From NCBI RefSeq assembly GCF_000189635.1, contig NW_002476188.1, positions 558,001-622,000 of the forward strand: a DNA stretch of 64,000 nt, in the 5' to 3' direction. The position numbers were made by a program, and so were the translations under genes. This DNA comes from Tetrahymena thermophila SB210. Taxonomy: Eukaryota > Ciliophora > Oligohymenophorea > Hymenostomatida > Tetrahymenidae. The notes under the pieces are model-generated. The model did not search any database. It was not told the origin of the DNA and worked only from the letters and a program-made list of their open reading frames with translations. Below are positions 28,001-41,600 of the stretch, piece after piece. Each line of letters starts with the position of its first letter. Position 1 is the stretch's first letter.

Positions 28001-29991
28001 TTCACAAAAAAATTTTCAGATGTGTATAAAACGCATTCAAAAAGCTCAAAAAAACTTCTATAGAGAAGTTATGTTTCTTAAGAAAAAAACAATTCATCTG
28101 CATTTCTATCAAAATCTTTTATAATTTCAGATATTTCCATCATTTTATTTAACTCATTTATATGAATTAAATCTTTAGTCAAATAAATGAGAGGCTAAGT
28201 AATTAAATTTGCTATTTAAAGACCATAATAACTAGATATAAATAGGAATATTAAAGTTAAGACTCCTAAACCGATCTAAATTATCAAAAAAAATTGAGAA
28301 GAAAACTGAGTTAATGAATTTGTTTAAGCTTTTAATTCCTCATTAGAAATCATGTTAATTTATAGATAAACGTATTGCAACTACTAGCCCTCTATTTTAG
28401 AGTACTTCGAGATATGTTTTGGAATATCATCGTAGCTTATAATTGGATTTATTATCACTTTGTAAAATGAAGAATTCCTATGATAATCAATAATGATATT
28501 TTTTTAGCTTAAATCCATCATTTATTAGATGCTTGTATAGTTATTTTGAGTGAGAAAAGTCCATTTATTAAAATTTGAGTTTATTATATCAATGAATTCT
28601 TGTGATTAAGTTTTGTTCTACAAATATTTAAGTTCTTCGTTATAAAAATTATCTGTTTATTAGAGAGAAGAATAATTATATTGTTTATTAGAATTATATA
28701 AGATTGATAAAGTCCTAGGGTCAATTATATAGTATTATTTGGAAGATTGAATTACATTTTAAAAATAATTTGATATATTTGTAAGCGTAGCTTCTAAACA
28801 CAATACTTTATAAGTTTGTATATTTTTTGTTGTAGAATTATAATACAGCATTTTTTAGCATCCATATTGTGATAAATAAGGTGTTACTTTCCCTAAAGAT
28901 ACTAGGGGAGGATTCATGAAAAATGAAGTCTAATTTAAATTATTCATATACCAAAATCTGCATCTTGGATCATATCTAAATTTACCTTTGTAGCAGTTAG
29001 GATCATCTACGGTAGAAAGAGATGAGTTCATAAAGTTAGAGAAAAGTATGCCATCTTAAGTTGTTGATGAGATAATTTATTAAAATGGAATTCTTGAATA
29101 ATTACTAAAAGGTAAATTTAATTGGTTTTGATATCCAATTACTCTTAATAATGGACTTAAGTAGCTATAATTTTTTAATATCTCCTGGGCTGAATTCTCT
29201 AATTGGTTTACTTCTGTTGCATTCTATTAAAACCTATTTAAATATAAATATATTCAAATAAAAATATGTTTTTTTTACAATTTACAAATGATAATTTCAT
29301 TAGTAAAAGAAATTCTTCATTTTAAAATTATGTTTAAGCTTTATTGGCTTATATTCTACTCTGAATTATGTAAATTCAATTAATTTATTTAAATAGCAAC
29401 ATAAATTTTTATCAAAAAAAAAGAAATTGATAAGTAGAAGTAAAAATAATAATTATTTATTTATTTATTTTTACTCCCTTATTGTTTGTTAAAAATTATT
29501 TTAAATAAGTTTATATTATTAAAAATCAACTAGCTAGAATTTTTATTATTTAAAGAAACAAAATCCATATTAAATATTTTAAATTTAGATTTTATTTGTA
29601 TATAATAATTTTACCAAGAATTCACCAAGAATTAGTTTTTATTAATCATTTAGACTATTTTTGGATTCTCCGTTTAGTAATAGGTCTTCATAACATTATT
29701 AAAGGCATAAATATGGTAAGGATTCCATTGTACTTATCCCTCAATGATTTTCTAGTGAAATGAGTTAATTTGATTTAAATAGATAGGGAATTAATAAATT
29801 TCTCTACTCAATCGAAATGAAACAGTATTTATTCTATCAACACTGAAAAATGCTTAAATTTAAAATAGATTATCACAAAATTCATTGATATATTATTTTG
29901 AATAGTATAAAGCATAATACAAGCTAGCTATAGAAATTGTAAATATAAGTAATATAGGAGAGATCGATAATAATATTGTCCTTTTATACAT
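25027..29991 (-). CDS. G5: Cache-TPR-VWA-like two-pass membrane protein (recent triplet)
   Basis: Exon 1 is 29615-29991, the intron 29234-29614 (381 bp) and exon 2 25027-29233, giving 1527 residues. It was read in the most detail. A membrane helix is at 4-28; the Trp codon split by the intron is residue 126; the Cache core CYKGKFRYDPRCRFWY is at 206-221. The second membrane helix (FFLIIQIGLGVLTLIFLFIS) is at about 437-458. The TPR motif HNNIGNILLNQHYFQALEH is at about 562-580, and a second helical TPR-like block (for example YRLFQCNEAEQKFQEAMQ) at about 735-830. The VWA-like domain is at about 1085-1500: it opens IAFCIETNQSIT, continues DKISLSFIDL, has a Gln/Asn-rich insert, and resumes with LKFILYQTEK and VQILIFAGQKGSSFLE. 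The tail is YIQNF. Two in-frame GT sites lie at the donor; only GTAAAA (29614) keeps the frame. Confidence 0.92.
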
Positions 29992-30729
29992 TTTATGATA
30001 GAAATTTAGTTACAAATTTCTAAAAAACTATGTTCTTTATAAGCACTAATATTAATTATAAAAAATATGTTAATATATTGATTGATTAAAGTGGAATTAT
30101 ACAATTTTTAAAATTACTTAATTAAAATAAATTAAAATGTCAGATTATAAGCTAAATTCATAAATTAACAAATCATAAAATTAAAGTGAATAAAAATAAA
30201 AAAAACATTTTTAGGTTAGAAAGATCACTATTTATTTCTTGATTTCTTTTAAAATTTATAATAAATATAAAACATATTAATAATGCAATATAACTTTCAC
30301 AACAAACAAAATTATAAATTTACTAAACAAATATTTTATAAAATTAAATTTTAAATACATCAATACATATAATAATAACATAATAATAATATCAATATAT
30401 CTTTTTAAAGCTAGATTTTATTACTAATTGCCAAAAAATAATTAAAATCTTAGAAAATTTTTTTGAAATGAAAAAAATTTAAAAATACCAAATTTATGAA
30501 ATTATTTGTAAAAAATTAAAATAAATATGGCAAAACATAAATTTAATATAAACTAAAATAAAAACTGAATATTCTTAACTAAAAGTTGATAAGAAGCAAA
30601 GAAAGAAATTCTTAAAAAATTATTTTCTAAATTCTAACTTACAACATATAAAAATATAAATAAGTAAACCAAAAAACACTTATATGAAGTAATAATAATT
30701 TATAAAAATTAAGTATTTCAAATTAAATT
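29992..30729. other. Spacer G5-G6
   Basis: 738 bp without a gene. The part next to G6 (about 30525-30729) matches the sequence downstream of G5 and G7, and the part next to G5 matches the upstream regions of G6 and G7. The duplicated unit therefore included both flanks. Confidence 0.6.
30201..30245 (-). promoter_or_regulatory. Conserved block about 210-255 bp upstream of G5
   Basis: An AAAAACATTTTTAGGTT-like segment followed by TTTATTTCTTGATT (+ strand) recurs at about the same distance before G6 (35831-35878) and G7 (43839-43880). The second half also recurs before the pseudogene at 45344-45360. It may mark a promoter or transcript boundary, or may simply be shared by descent, since these copies are young. 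Confidence 0.25.
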
Positions 30730-33700
30730 TCAAAAATTTTATATGTAAGTTAAATAGGCACAGTGACAAAACTAATCTCTCTTGAAAGATAAATACTCGG
30801 AAATCTTTTCATGTGAATAAAAAATTTTAATTATATCTTGTTCTTTATAACAATATGTAAAATCTTAGCTTTTTTCTAGAAAGCTGCTTCCTTTTTAACC
30901 TGCAAGTATCAAAATTTATACATTGAAGCTTCTCAAAATCTTACATAAACTTTAAAATAGGTAATTGTCTAATATTTCTATTTTCTCAGTTTGATAAAGT
31001 ATAAATTAGAGAGTATTCCTATTATTACAAGTTTTTGAAAAATAAAACTTATTTGATGAAGCAAAATTATTATTTTATTATTAATTTTTTTAGTTTTTTA
31101 CAAAATAATAATAATTTTTTTCTGCCAGTCTAAATGTATAGGTGCTAAAAAACAGCTAATTTAAAGAATTTCTTATAAAATAATGGAAATATTGATTTCT
31201 ATTAGTAATAGTTTAAAATTCTTTTTTATGAATCTCTTACGTAACCTAATCTTAGCACTCATCATCACTTTGTAAAGTCCTTAAGTTCTAAAAGCTTATT
31301 TAATTTTATGAAATAGAATTTGCTTTTGACAAATTATTTTATTTATTTTAAACAAATATATTTTTTTGGAAAATTGGTTGTTAAGAAGATTAAGTAAAAC
31401 TAAAATTCACAGAAGAGTTTTAATTTTCTAATATATAATTATGAGGAGTGTTTTTTATTAAGTCAAATGAAGCATTAGAATTGTTTTCCATATCTGTTAA
31501 AATTGTTTATTTATTTAATTCTGTTATTAAATGAAATTAAGATTATTCTTTTACAAAATTTCCTTTAGCACAATCAGTTTAATATATATACTCATCACAC
31601 ATAATGTTAAATTAATTTGATTTTGAAGATTATTGAGATTATAGGTGGTTTTCTGATGATTGTATTTCTTCAACTTTTTAAGAATTATTTATGTTAGATG
31701 TCTAATCTTAGAAATTTTTTTATTTATTTAAGAATTAAATTAATAATTTATTTTTTATTAATAGAAGCTAATTGGCTTTTATGAGTTTGCTTATTTAGTA
31801 TATTTAATTGCTTTATAAATCAAAAAAAGAGAGGGATATTTTATCATTAGATTTTACTAAAACTGTTTTAATAATAGTTTAAAATAAATTTAACGAACTC
31901 ATAAAAAATTCATCTAATTTCAAATTTTAAAAATTTTAATCGAGAATTTCTTGCGTTCTGCTATTCATTTCTAAATCTTCAAAAGTTATTGATTAATTTA
32001 TTTCTATGCAAAAAGCTATTTATATTGAAATGCTTTAATTAAATCTGGAACTGTATTCAATGAGTGATTTGTTTTCAATTTTATGGTAATTAAATATATA
32101 CATTAGCCTATCAACTATTCTATAAGGCATATGAGACATAAACAGTTTATTATTCTCTAATAGACTTGTTAAAATTATAGCAGCTGTTTTGTACTATTTC
32201 TTAAATATAAGATATTCTGCATAAAAAAATTTTATGAACTACCTTACTAAATCTAAAGATGGTGGTACTTTCAATTAACATGTATAATTTACAATATTTT
32301 AATTTTCAAATTCTTTTTGTAATATTTTATTAACTATTTAATATCTTTAACTCATTATGGAAACTCTTTTTTAGTAGTTTTAGCTATTAGAAGAAATTAT
32401 TTAATTTTTATTGTTCTTATTATTAATTTGATGCTAATTTTTGGATGAAAAAAAATTCTTTTTTGAGTTATTACTGATAATATCTGAACTATTAGCTAAT
32501 TGAAAAATAGAAATAATTTAACTTTAATTTGTTTTCTCAAATATATTTGTTCCATGTGAATCTACTTTAAACTAACTATATCCTATATACTTTCGATGTA
32601 ACGATTATTGTTTAGTTTCCTCATCAAGATTAGTTTGAGTGATATTTTAAGATTTATTTTAAATTTTTTAGCTTTATAGATTAATCTTGTTTTTATGCTT
32701 TTTAGTATTTATTTATTTAGAATCTATTAAAAAATTAGGTTCATTTTCAAAGTTTAGCTGTTTACTTTATATTCCTTCATTATTTGTAATTTGAATGGCT
32801 TCTTAAAAATTTAACACAGCTTCATTACATTAAAATAATCTATAACTGCTTTTTGAAACTAAACATAAATGCAAAGCTTAAGCACTTTCGCTTGTAGGAA
32901 GGAAAGACTAAACTTGAATTAAATCATTTAATAGTTATCTTATTTCTGGCCAAAAATTATAACTCCATTAATCTATTTAATTCTTTTCTAAATTCTCTTA
33001 AAAAGCTATCAAACTTGCTGTATAATTAAAAATACGTGACTTTAAGCTTTCTAAAAGCTCAAAAAACTATTTTTATTTTTCCTAACTCTCATATTATCTA
33101 GGTAATTATTGCAATTTGAATTATTAATCATTATCTTCATTGGTTAAAATAAATTTATTTTTTTATTTTTGGTTATTTTAAAATATTTGTTTTGGCATTT
33201 ATTATTATGGAGCATAAATAGAAGAAGTTTCAGAAGTTCCTTAAATATTTTCATTACTTGCTTATTTTTCTAAATTGAAGGAATTCATTTTTAAATTATT
33301 TTATGTTTCAGAAAAAGAAAGATTTTTTTTCTTGAATGAAAAATTAGAAATTTTTGAAATTTATGATTCCTAATTCTTTATTTTTTAGGATTTTTCAAAG
33401 TTAGTTTCATAAAATTAATATAGTGAAAAGATATTATCAAATAAATAGTTAATGTTGTTATCATTATAGAATTGCTAAATTTCATACTTGGCATACATAA
33501 TAGCTAGTGAGAAATGTTCTAAAGCTTAGAAATAATGCTATTAATTCAGTAAAATATTTCCTATGTTATTATGAATGATTCCAACAGCTGATTTGTTTTC
33601 AAATTTTTTAAAAAAATTAACTCTTTTACTTAATTCTAATAAAGTTTGCCCTTAATTATTCACAAAAAAATTTTCAGATGTGTATTAAACACATTCAAAA

Positions 33701-35633
33701 AGCTCAAAAAAACTTCTATAGAGAAGTTATGTTTCTTAAGAAAAAAACAATTCATCTGCATTTCTATCAAAATCTTTTATAACTTCAGATATTTCCATTA
33801 TTTTATTTAACTCATTTATCTGAATTAAATCTTTAGTTAAATAAATGATAGGCTATGTAATTAAATTAGCTATTTAAAGGCCATAATAAGTAGATATAAA
33901 AAGGAATATTAAGGCCAAGATACCTAAACCGATCTAAATTATCAAAAAAAATTGAGAAGAAAACTCAATTAATGAATTTGTTTAAGCTTTTAATTCTTCA
34001 TCAGAGATTATGTTAATTTATAAATAAATGTATTGCAGCTATTAGCCCTCTATTTTTGAGTATTTCCTGATATGTTTTGGAATATCATCGTAGCTAATAA
34101 CTGGATTTATTATCACTTTTTAAAATGAAGAATTTCTATGATAGTCAATAATGATATTTTTTTTGCTTAAATCCATCATTTATTAGATGCTTGTATAGTT
34201 ATTTTGTGTGAGAAAGGTCCACTTATTAAATTTTGAGTTTATTATATCAAGAAGTTATTGTGATTAAGTTTTGTTCTATAAATATTTAAGTTCTTCATTA
34301 TAAAAATTATCTGTTTGTTAGAGAGAAGAATAATTATATTGTTTATTAGAATTATATAAGATTGATAAAGTCCTAGGGTCAATTATATAGTATTATTTGG
34401 AAGATTGAATAACATTTTAAAAATAATTTGATATATTTGTAAGCATAGCTTCTAAACACTATACTTTATAAGTTTGTATTTGTTTTGTTGTAAAATTATA
34501 ATACAGCATTTTTTAACATCCGAATTATGATAAATAAGGTGTTACTCTCCCTACAGACACTAGAGGAGGATTCATCAAGAAAGAAGTCTAATTTAAATTA
34601 TTCATATACCAAAATCTGCATCTTGGATCGTATTTGAATATACCTTTATAACAATTAGGATCATCTACTGTAGAAAGAGATGAGTTCAAAAAGTTAGAGA
34701 AAAGTATGCCATCTTAAGTTGTAGATTAGATAATTTATTAATATGGAATTCTTGAATAATTACTAAAAGGTAAATTTAATTGGTTTTGATTTCCAATTGC
34801 TCTTAATAAAGGACTTAAGTAGCTACAATTTTTTAATATCTCCTGAGCTGATATCTCCAATTGGTTTATTTCTGTTGCATTCTATTAAAACCTATTTTAA
34901 TATAAATATATATTGAATAAAAATATGTATTTTTTGCAATTTACTAATTATAATTTCCTTATTCAAAAAAATTCTTTATTTATTATAAGTTAAAGCTTTT
35001 TTGGCTTATATTCTATGCTTAGTTATATAAATTCAATTAATTTATTAAGATAACAACATTAATTTTTATCAAAAAGAAATTGATTAGTAGAAGTATAAAT
35101 AATATTTATTTGTTTTTACACCTTTTATTGTTTGTTAAAAATTATTTTAAATAAATTTATAAAAATCAGTATACTTACTATGATTTTTTACTTTAAGAAG
35201 CAAAATTCATTTTAAATATTTTAAATTTAGATATTATTTGCAAATAATAATTTTACCAAGAATTCACTAAGAATTAGTTTTTATTAAATATTTAGACTAT
35301 TTTTGGATTCTCTGTTTGGTAATAGGTCTTCATAACATTATTAAAGGCATAAATATGGTAAGGATTCGATTTTACTTATCCCTCAATGATTTTCTAGTGA
35401 AATGAGTTTATTTGATTTAAATAGATAGGGAATTAATAAATTTCTCTACTCAATCTAAAAGAAACAGCATTTATTCTCTCAGCGCTAAAATTAACTTAAA
35501 TTTAAAATAGATTATCACAAAATTAATTGATATAATATTTTGAATAGTATACAGCAGTATACTAGCTAGCTATAGAAATCGTAAATATAAGTATAATAGG
35601 AGAGATCGATAATAATATGATCGTTTTATACAT
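30730..35633 (-). CDS. G6: Cache-TPR-VWA-like two-pass membrane protein (recent triplet)
   Basis: Exon 1 is 35257-35633, the intron 34892-35256 (365 bp) and exon 2 30730-34891, giving 1512 residues. It is a near copy of G5 along its whole length, including intron and flanks. The Cache core is CYKGIFKYDPRCRFWY, closer to G7 than to G5. The TPR block is the same as in G5, and the VWA-like domain opens IAFCIEINQSIT. The final YIQNF is shared with G5 and G7. Bases 32854-33016, in the second TPR-like region, are identical to 27205-27367 of G5, whereas the Gln/Asn-rich linkers differ by substitutions and small length changes. The longest spacer of the array, with the broken transposon, lies upstream of it. 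Confidence 0.92.
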
Positions 35634-36340
35634 TCTATGATAGAAATTTAGCTATGAAATTGTAAGAAACCTATGTTATTAATAGAAAAGCACTAAATAT
35701 TAAATTTATAAGGTATATTAATATATTGATTAATTAAGGAGAATTATCTAATTTTTAAAAATTGATTATAATGCCAAGTAAAAAACCAAATTCTTAAAAA
35801 AATATAAAACTAAAGTCAATAAAAATTAAAAAAACATTTTAAGGTTATAAAAAGTATTATTCATTCATTTTTTGATTACTTAGAAAATTTGTAATGGATA
35901 TAAAAAATCTTAATCATGTTAATTTAACTTTCACAACAAATAAAATTTTAAGTTTACTAAACAACTTTTTTATAAAGTTAAATTTTAGCTACATCATATA
36001 TATGATTATAGAATCAACATGAAAATATCAATACATTTTAAAGGTAAATTTTATTTATTACTAATTACCAAAAAATTTAAATGATTCTTATTTCAAAAAT
36101 AAATTTGCCTTCAATGAATGATATTTTTCAAATGAAAAATTTAGTTTTTGTTTGAAGCTATCTTAAAATTTTAAATCAAGTAATATCACTACATACTCTA
36201 GAAAGTAGGTAGGCATTCAATTGGTAATATTTGACTTCATCACTTTATCATATTTATATTAATTAAAGATAAATTAAATTTTTAAAAAAATGAAAATTTA
36301 AAGCAATTTACAAAAAATTTTAAACATTTCAAATACTAAA
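35634..36340. other. Spacer upstream of G6, left of the transposon relic
   Basis: No gene seen. The first ~650 bp align loosely with the sequence upstream of G5. This likeness fades near 36320-36340, which is where the left edge of the inserted transposon would be. The conserved upstream block is at about 35831-35878. Confidence 0.45.
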
Positions 36341-37083
36341 TAATAAAAATTGAAAGAAAATCATAACTTAAGAGTAAAATAATTATTTAGCGATTTTGAA
36401 ATATACACTTAGAGAGCAATAAATCTTTTTTTATTAATTAAAAGAAATTTTAAATTAGTTAAAAAAAAGGTATCGAAATAGGTTTTGAACCTTGCAAAGC
36501 ATAAAAATAAAAAAGTCTTAATCAAAGATTTTATTTTTTGATAAAGAAATCTAAATTTTTAAAACAATTATTTAATATTAAGCTTTAAATTTTTTCATTT
36601 ATTTAAAAAAAAATTAAAATTATTTATTAAATGCTAAAAAACTAATTATTAAATCTTTGATTAAACATTTTTTTATTATTTTCTTTTATCGTTTGATTCC
36701 TACTTTCAATATCTTTTTTTATTTCTTTTATATTTACTTTTATTTTATAAAATAATATTATTTATTATTTAAGTTTTTATTTTCTCCTCATAAAATAATT
36801 TTTTTAGGATAGCTAAATGCCAAAATCAAAATGTGAAAGATAAATAAGTATTATTAAATTAAAGATATGATATGATTAATTATAAATAACTAAGTTTGTT
36901 GAGTATGTTTTATCAAAAAATTTAAAGAATATGGGAGTTAATTCATTGATCACAGAAAAGGCATTTATAATTTGATTCTCATTAATTGATATTGAAACAA
37001 TAAAGTAAAACATAAATGTTTTCTTAGCTAGTCATAGGTTAGATAATTGTCTATAAAACATAAGGGTATAGTGCGTCTGTGAT

Positions 37084-37848
37084 TTAGAAGACACTAAAAA
37101 GGAAGGAACAAAAATCATCATCAATTCAGTCAACAGTATTTTTAATAAGTACTTAAGCTTTAGTAACAACGAAATAAAAGTAAATTAACTGCAAAAACCT
37201 AAACGATTGTTTGGAAATGAAGAGAGGACGAAGATTTTTCAAGCGATAAGAAGGAATAAGTATCTCATAGCATAAAACATTTAAACAAATTCTAATCTCA
37301 ACCCAATTAATGCTTCTGTTAGAACTGTGTAGAGATTTCTAAACTCTATTGGATTGCATTCAAAGACTGTTCCTTCAAAAACAAGGTTAAGTGATCCAAA
37401 CATAACAAAAAAATATGATTTTGCTCTCGATTTAGATGAATGGGCAAATGAAGAAATAAGGAAAACTATCTTTTCAGATAAAAGTAAACTTTTTTCAAAG
37501 AATTAAGGAAAATTTCTAAGAGCAAAGAGAGAGCAAGTTATAAAAAGTAAATATTTAACTTGACAGAAAAATTTAATGGGGTAGAGAGATCATGGTTTGG
37601 GGTATGATCAATTACTATGGTGGAGTTTCATTAGTAAGAATTGATTCACCACTAAATGCTGATGGTTATATTCAAATCTTAGAAAATAACCAACTTTCAA
37701 ACTTCAATACTGATAAGAATATCTTCTAGAATGACAACTGCCCTTGCCATAAATCAAAGAAGGTTAGAAAATTCTTAGAAAAGCATTGAGACATTATCAT
37801 GGTCAAATCTCCTGATTTAAATATAATAGAGAACCTCAAGGGTGATTT
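37084..37848 (+). pseudogene. Tc1/mariner transposase pseudogene
   Basis: Read with TAA/TAG as Gln, the frame gives a helix-turn-helix region (EERTKIFQAIRRNKYLIAQN, then INASVRTVQRFLNSIGL). The catalytic part follows: FSDKSKLFS holds the first Asp, FQNDNCPCHKSKK the second, and SPDLNIIENL the third acidic residue (DDE type). The protein is broken. A TGA at 37560 interrupts the frame just after the first catalytic block. The reading then continues in another frame from about 37590 (MVWGMINYYGG). A second TGA at 37788 stands where a Trp would be expected. The sequence fades after ENL. The N-terminus before 37084 could not be read in one frame. This copy cannot make active transposase. Confidence 0.85.
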
Positions 37849-38380
37849 ATTTTATACTAGCTTGTGCTCCTTCTTCTTATTTGTATTCATCTTTATGTTT
37901 TTTTAAATATTCAAGCATAAAAGAGAGTCCATTCGTAAAATTATACTATTTTTTAACATTAAGTATGCTACATAATAGGCAACTTGCAATTTATCCAGGT
38001 GTTATATATTCAAAAGAATTCTATTTTATTGAATTTTTTTTATTAGTGGAAGAATTATCAAATTTTTATTAATTTTATTACTTTTAATCTTCATTTTGGC
38101 CATTGTTTTGTGTAACTTGATTTTAATTAATCTAATATACATCTTGATTTTATTAAATTTAATTCATTTTATTCAAATTAATTATTTTTCCTTTTAATTT
38201 TTTTTTATCAAACTTATTAATTTATGTGAATTTTAAATAAATAAAAATATGAACTCTGTTAAATAGATGAATTAAATACAATCATATCAACAATTTAAAT
38301 ATTAAAAATATTTATTAATTAATGTAGACAATTTAATAATAACCATATCAGAAAATATAAATCATAAAAAAATCCAAAAT

Positions 38381-38448
38381 TAAGAATTTTGCCCAATATA
38401 AACAGGTGCCCTCGTTAGAGAGGTGCCCAAAGAGGACAGGTTGCACTG
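38381..38448. repeat. Probable right terminal repeat of the Tc1/mariner relic
   Basis: A conspicuously G+C-richer segment ends in GCACTG followed by TA at 38449-38450, i.e. CAGTGC read inward, typical of Tc1/mariner ends at a TA target. It contains two GGTGCCC copies (38405-38411 and 38422-38428). Just outside it, similarity to the sequence downstream of G5/G6 resumes. Confidence 0.6.
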
Positions 38449-38658
38449 TATATCTATAGCAAAACAAAAATTTAATACAAACTAAAATAAAAAAAATGAA
38501 TACACATTAATTAAAATAAAAGTTGATAAAAAGCAAAGAAAGAAATTCTCAATTAATTGCTTTCTAATTTCAAAATATAAAGATATTAATAAGTAAACCA
38601 AAAAATATTTATATGAAGCAATAATAATTGATAAAAATTAAGTATTTCAAATTAATTT

Positions 38659-41600
38659 TCAAAAATTTTATATGTAAGTTAAATAGGCACATTAAAAAAA
38701 CTAATCTCTTTTAAAAGATAGATATTAAGAAATCTTTTCATGTGAATAAAAAATTTTAATTATTTCTTGCTCTTTATAACAAAATGTAAAATCTTAGCTT
38801 TTTTCTAGAAAGTTGCTTCCTTTTTAACCTGCAAGTATCAAAATTTATACATTGAAGCTTCTCAAAATCTTACATAAACTTTAAAATAGGTAATTGTCTA
38901 ATATTTCTATTTTCTCAGTTTGATAAAGTATAAATTTAAGAGTATTCCTATTGTTACCCATTTTTGAAAAGTAAAACTTTTTAGATGAAGCAAAATTATT
39001 ATTTTATTATTAATTTTTTTAGCTTTTTTAAAAATAATAATAATTTTGTTCTGCAAGTCTAAATGTAAAGGTGTTAAAAAACAGCTAATTTAAAGAATCT
39101 CTTATAAAATAATGAAAATATTCATTTCTATTAGTTTCAATAGTTTAAACTTCTTTTTTATCAATCTGATATGTAACTTTATCTTAGCACTTATCATCAT
39201 TTTGAAACGTTCTTAAATTCTAAATAATTATTTAATTTTATGATATAGAATTTGCTTTTGACAAATTATTTTATTTGTTTTAAATAAAAATATTTTTTTG
39301 GCAAATTGGTTGTTAGAAAGATTAAGTAATAATAAAATTCACAGAAGAATTTTAATTTTCTTATATTTAATTTTGAGGAGTATTTTTTTTTAAGTCAAAT
39401 GAAGTATTAGAATTGTTTAGATTTTCCATATCTTATAAGATTACTTATTTATTTAAATCTGTAATTAAGTGATAAAAAGATTATTCTTTCAAAAGATTTC
39501 CTCTATTAAAATCTTTTTAGTTTATAAATTCATCACAAATAATGTCAAATTAATTGGATTCTGAAGATGATAGGTTGTTGCTGGTTGATAATTCTTTTAT
39601 TTCATCAATTATTTAAGAAAAATTTATGTTGAATGTTTAATCTTTAAAATTTTTTTTGTTTTTAAAGATCTAAAGTAATAATTGAGTAAATAATTTATTT
39701 TTTATTAATAGAAGCTAACTTGCTTTTATTAGTTTACTTAATTAGTATATTTAATTGCTTTATAAATTAATAAAAGAGAGGGAAATTTTATCATTAGATT
39801 TTATTAAAACTGTTTTAATTAATGTTTAAAATAACTTTAACTAACTCATAAAAAATTCATTTTAATTTAAATTTTAAATATTTTAATCGAGATTTTCTTG
39901 CGTTCTGTTATTCATTTCGAAATCTTCAAGAGTTATTGATTAATTATTTTCAATACTAAAAGCTATTTACATGGAAATATTTTAATTAAATCTGGAACTA
40001 TATTCAAGGAGTGATTTGTTTTCAATTTTATGGTAATTAAATATATATATTAGCCTATCAACTATTCTATAAGGCATATGAGACATAAACCATTTACTAT
40101 CCTCTAATAAATTAGTAAGAATTATAGCAGCTGTTTTATACTATTACCTAAACATAAGATACTCTGCATAACAAAATTTTATGAATTACATTACTAAATC
40201 TAGAGAAGGTACTTTCAATTGATATGTATAATTATTAAAACTTTAATTTTCAATTTCTTTTTGTAATATTCTGTTAACTATTTAATATCTTTCACTCTGT
40301 ACAGAAATTCTTTTACTGCAGCTTAAGCTTTAATCCAAATTATTATAGTTGTTTTTATTTGAAAATAATTTTAAGTTTTTATTGTTCATACTATTGGTTT
40401 AATGTTAGTTTTTAGATGAAAAAAAATTAAATTTTGAGTTATTACTTACAAAATCAGGACTATTAGCTGATAGAAAGTTAGAAATATTTTAATTTTAATT
40501 TATTTTCTCAAACTTATTAGTTCCAGGTGATTATTCTATTTTAGAATAATTCTATCCTATAAAATTTAATTGCTTAAATTACTGTTTAGCTAACTCTTCA
40601 AGTTCCATTTGTGTGAAATTTTCTTCCTTATTTTAAATTTTTTAGTTTTATAGATAAATCTTGTCTTTATGCTTTTTAGTATTTACTTATTTAGAATCTA
40701 ATAAAGAATTAGGTTCATTTTCTAAATTTAGCTGTTTACTTTATTTTCTTTCCTTATTTATAATCTGCATGGCTTCTTAATATTTTTACTCAGCTTCGTT
40801 ATATTAAAATAATCTATAACTACTTTTTGAAACTAAACATAAATGCAAAGCTTAAGCACTTTCGCTTGTAGGAAGGAAAGACTAAACTTGAATTAAATCA
40901 TTTAATAGTTATCTTATTTCTGGCCAAAAATTATAACTCCTTAAATCTATTTAATTCTTTTCTAAATTCTCTTAGAAAGCTATCAAGCTTATTATATAAT
41001 TGTAAATACGTGACTTTAAGCTTTCTATTAAATCAAAAAACTATTTTTATTTTTCCTAATTTTCGTAATATCTATTTAATTATTGAAATTAAAAATTTTA
41101 ATCATTAATTTCATTAGTTAAAAAAAGTTTATTTTTTTATCTATTTTAAAATTTTTCTTTTGGTATCAATTATTATGGAGTACTCACAGAAAAGGCTTCA
41201 GAATTTCTTTAAAAATATTAATTACTTGGTGACTATTCATAATTGAAAGCATTGATTTTTGAATGATTCTTTGTTTGAGAAATAGAAGAATTTCTTTTCT
41301 TGATAGAAAAATTAGAAATTTTTGAAATTTAGCATTCTTAATGATTCATTTTTTTGTATTTTTCAGAGTTGGTTTCATTAAATTAATATAGTGAAAAGAT
41401 ATTCTCAAATAAATAGTTAATGTTGTTATCATTATAAAATTGCTAAATTTCATACTTGGCATACATGACAGCTAGTGAGAAATGTTCTAAAGCTTAGAAA
41501 TAATGCTATTAATTCAGTAAAATATTTCCTATGTTATTATGAATGATTCCAACAGCTGATTTGTTTTCAAACTTTCTAAAAAAATTTACTTTTTTACTTA

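Larger units (their letters stand above)
36341..38448 (+). mobile_element. Tc1/mariner element relic
   Basis: The right edge is placed at 38448 by a terminal-repeat-like end followed by TA. The left edge is only estimated, from where similarity to the G5-G6 spacer stops. No left terminal repeat matching the right one was found, so the element is probably truncated or decayed at that side. It carries a broken transposase on the plus strand, opposite to the array genes. Confidence 0.6.

Noticed and set aside
29615..29627. Alternative splice donor GTGAAT upstream of GTAAAA in G5
   Set aside because: Using it would leave exon 2 out of frame, and the paralogs all use the GTAA-type donor that splits the Trp codon.
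36470..36545. T-arm-like motif suggesting a minus-strand tRNA (GGTTCAAAACC)
   Set aside because: Only three of five T-stem pairs form, and no matching acceptor, D-arm or anticodon arm could be laid out upstream.
37084..37848. An active transposase gene
   Set aside because: Two TGA codons and a frame change interrupt the catalytic domain. Even allowing for the ciliate code it is broken.
37842..38072. Plus-strand hydrophobic ORF of 76 codons
   Set aside because: It lies in the decayed 3' part of the transposase region in a different frame, and it has no conserved motif or credible start.
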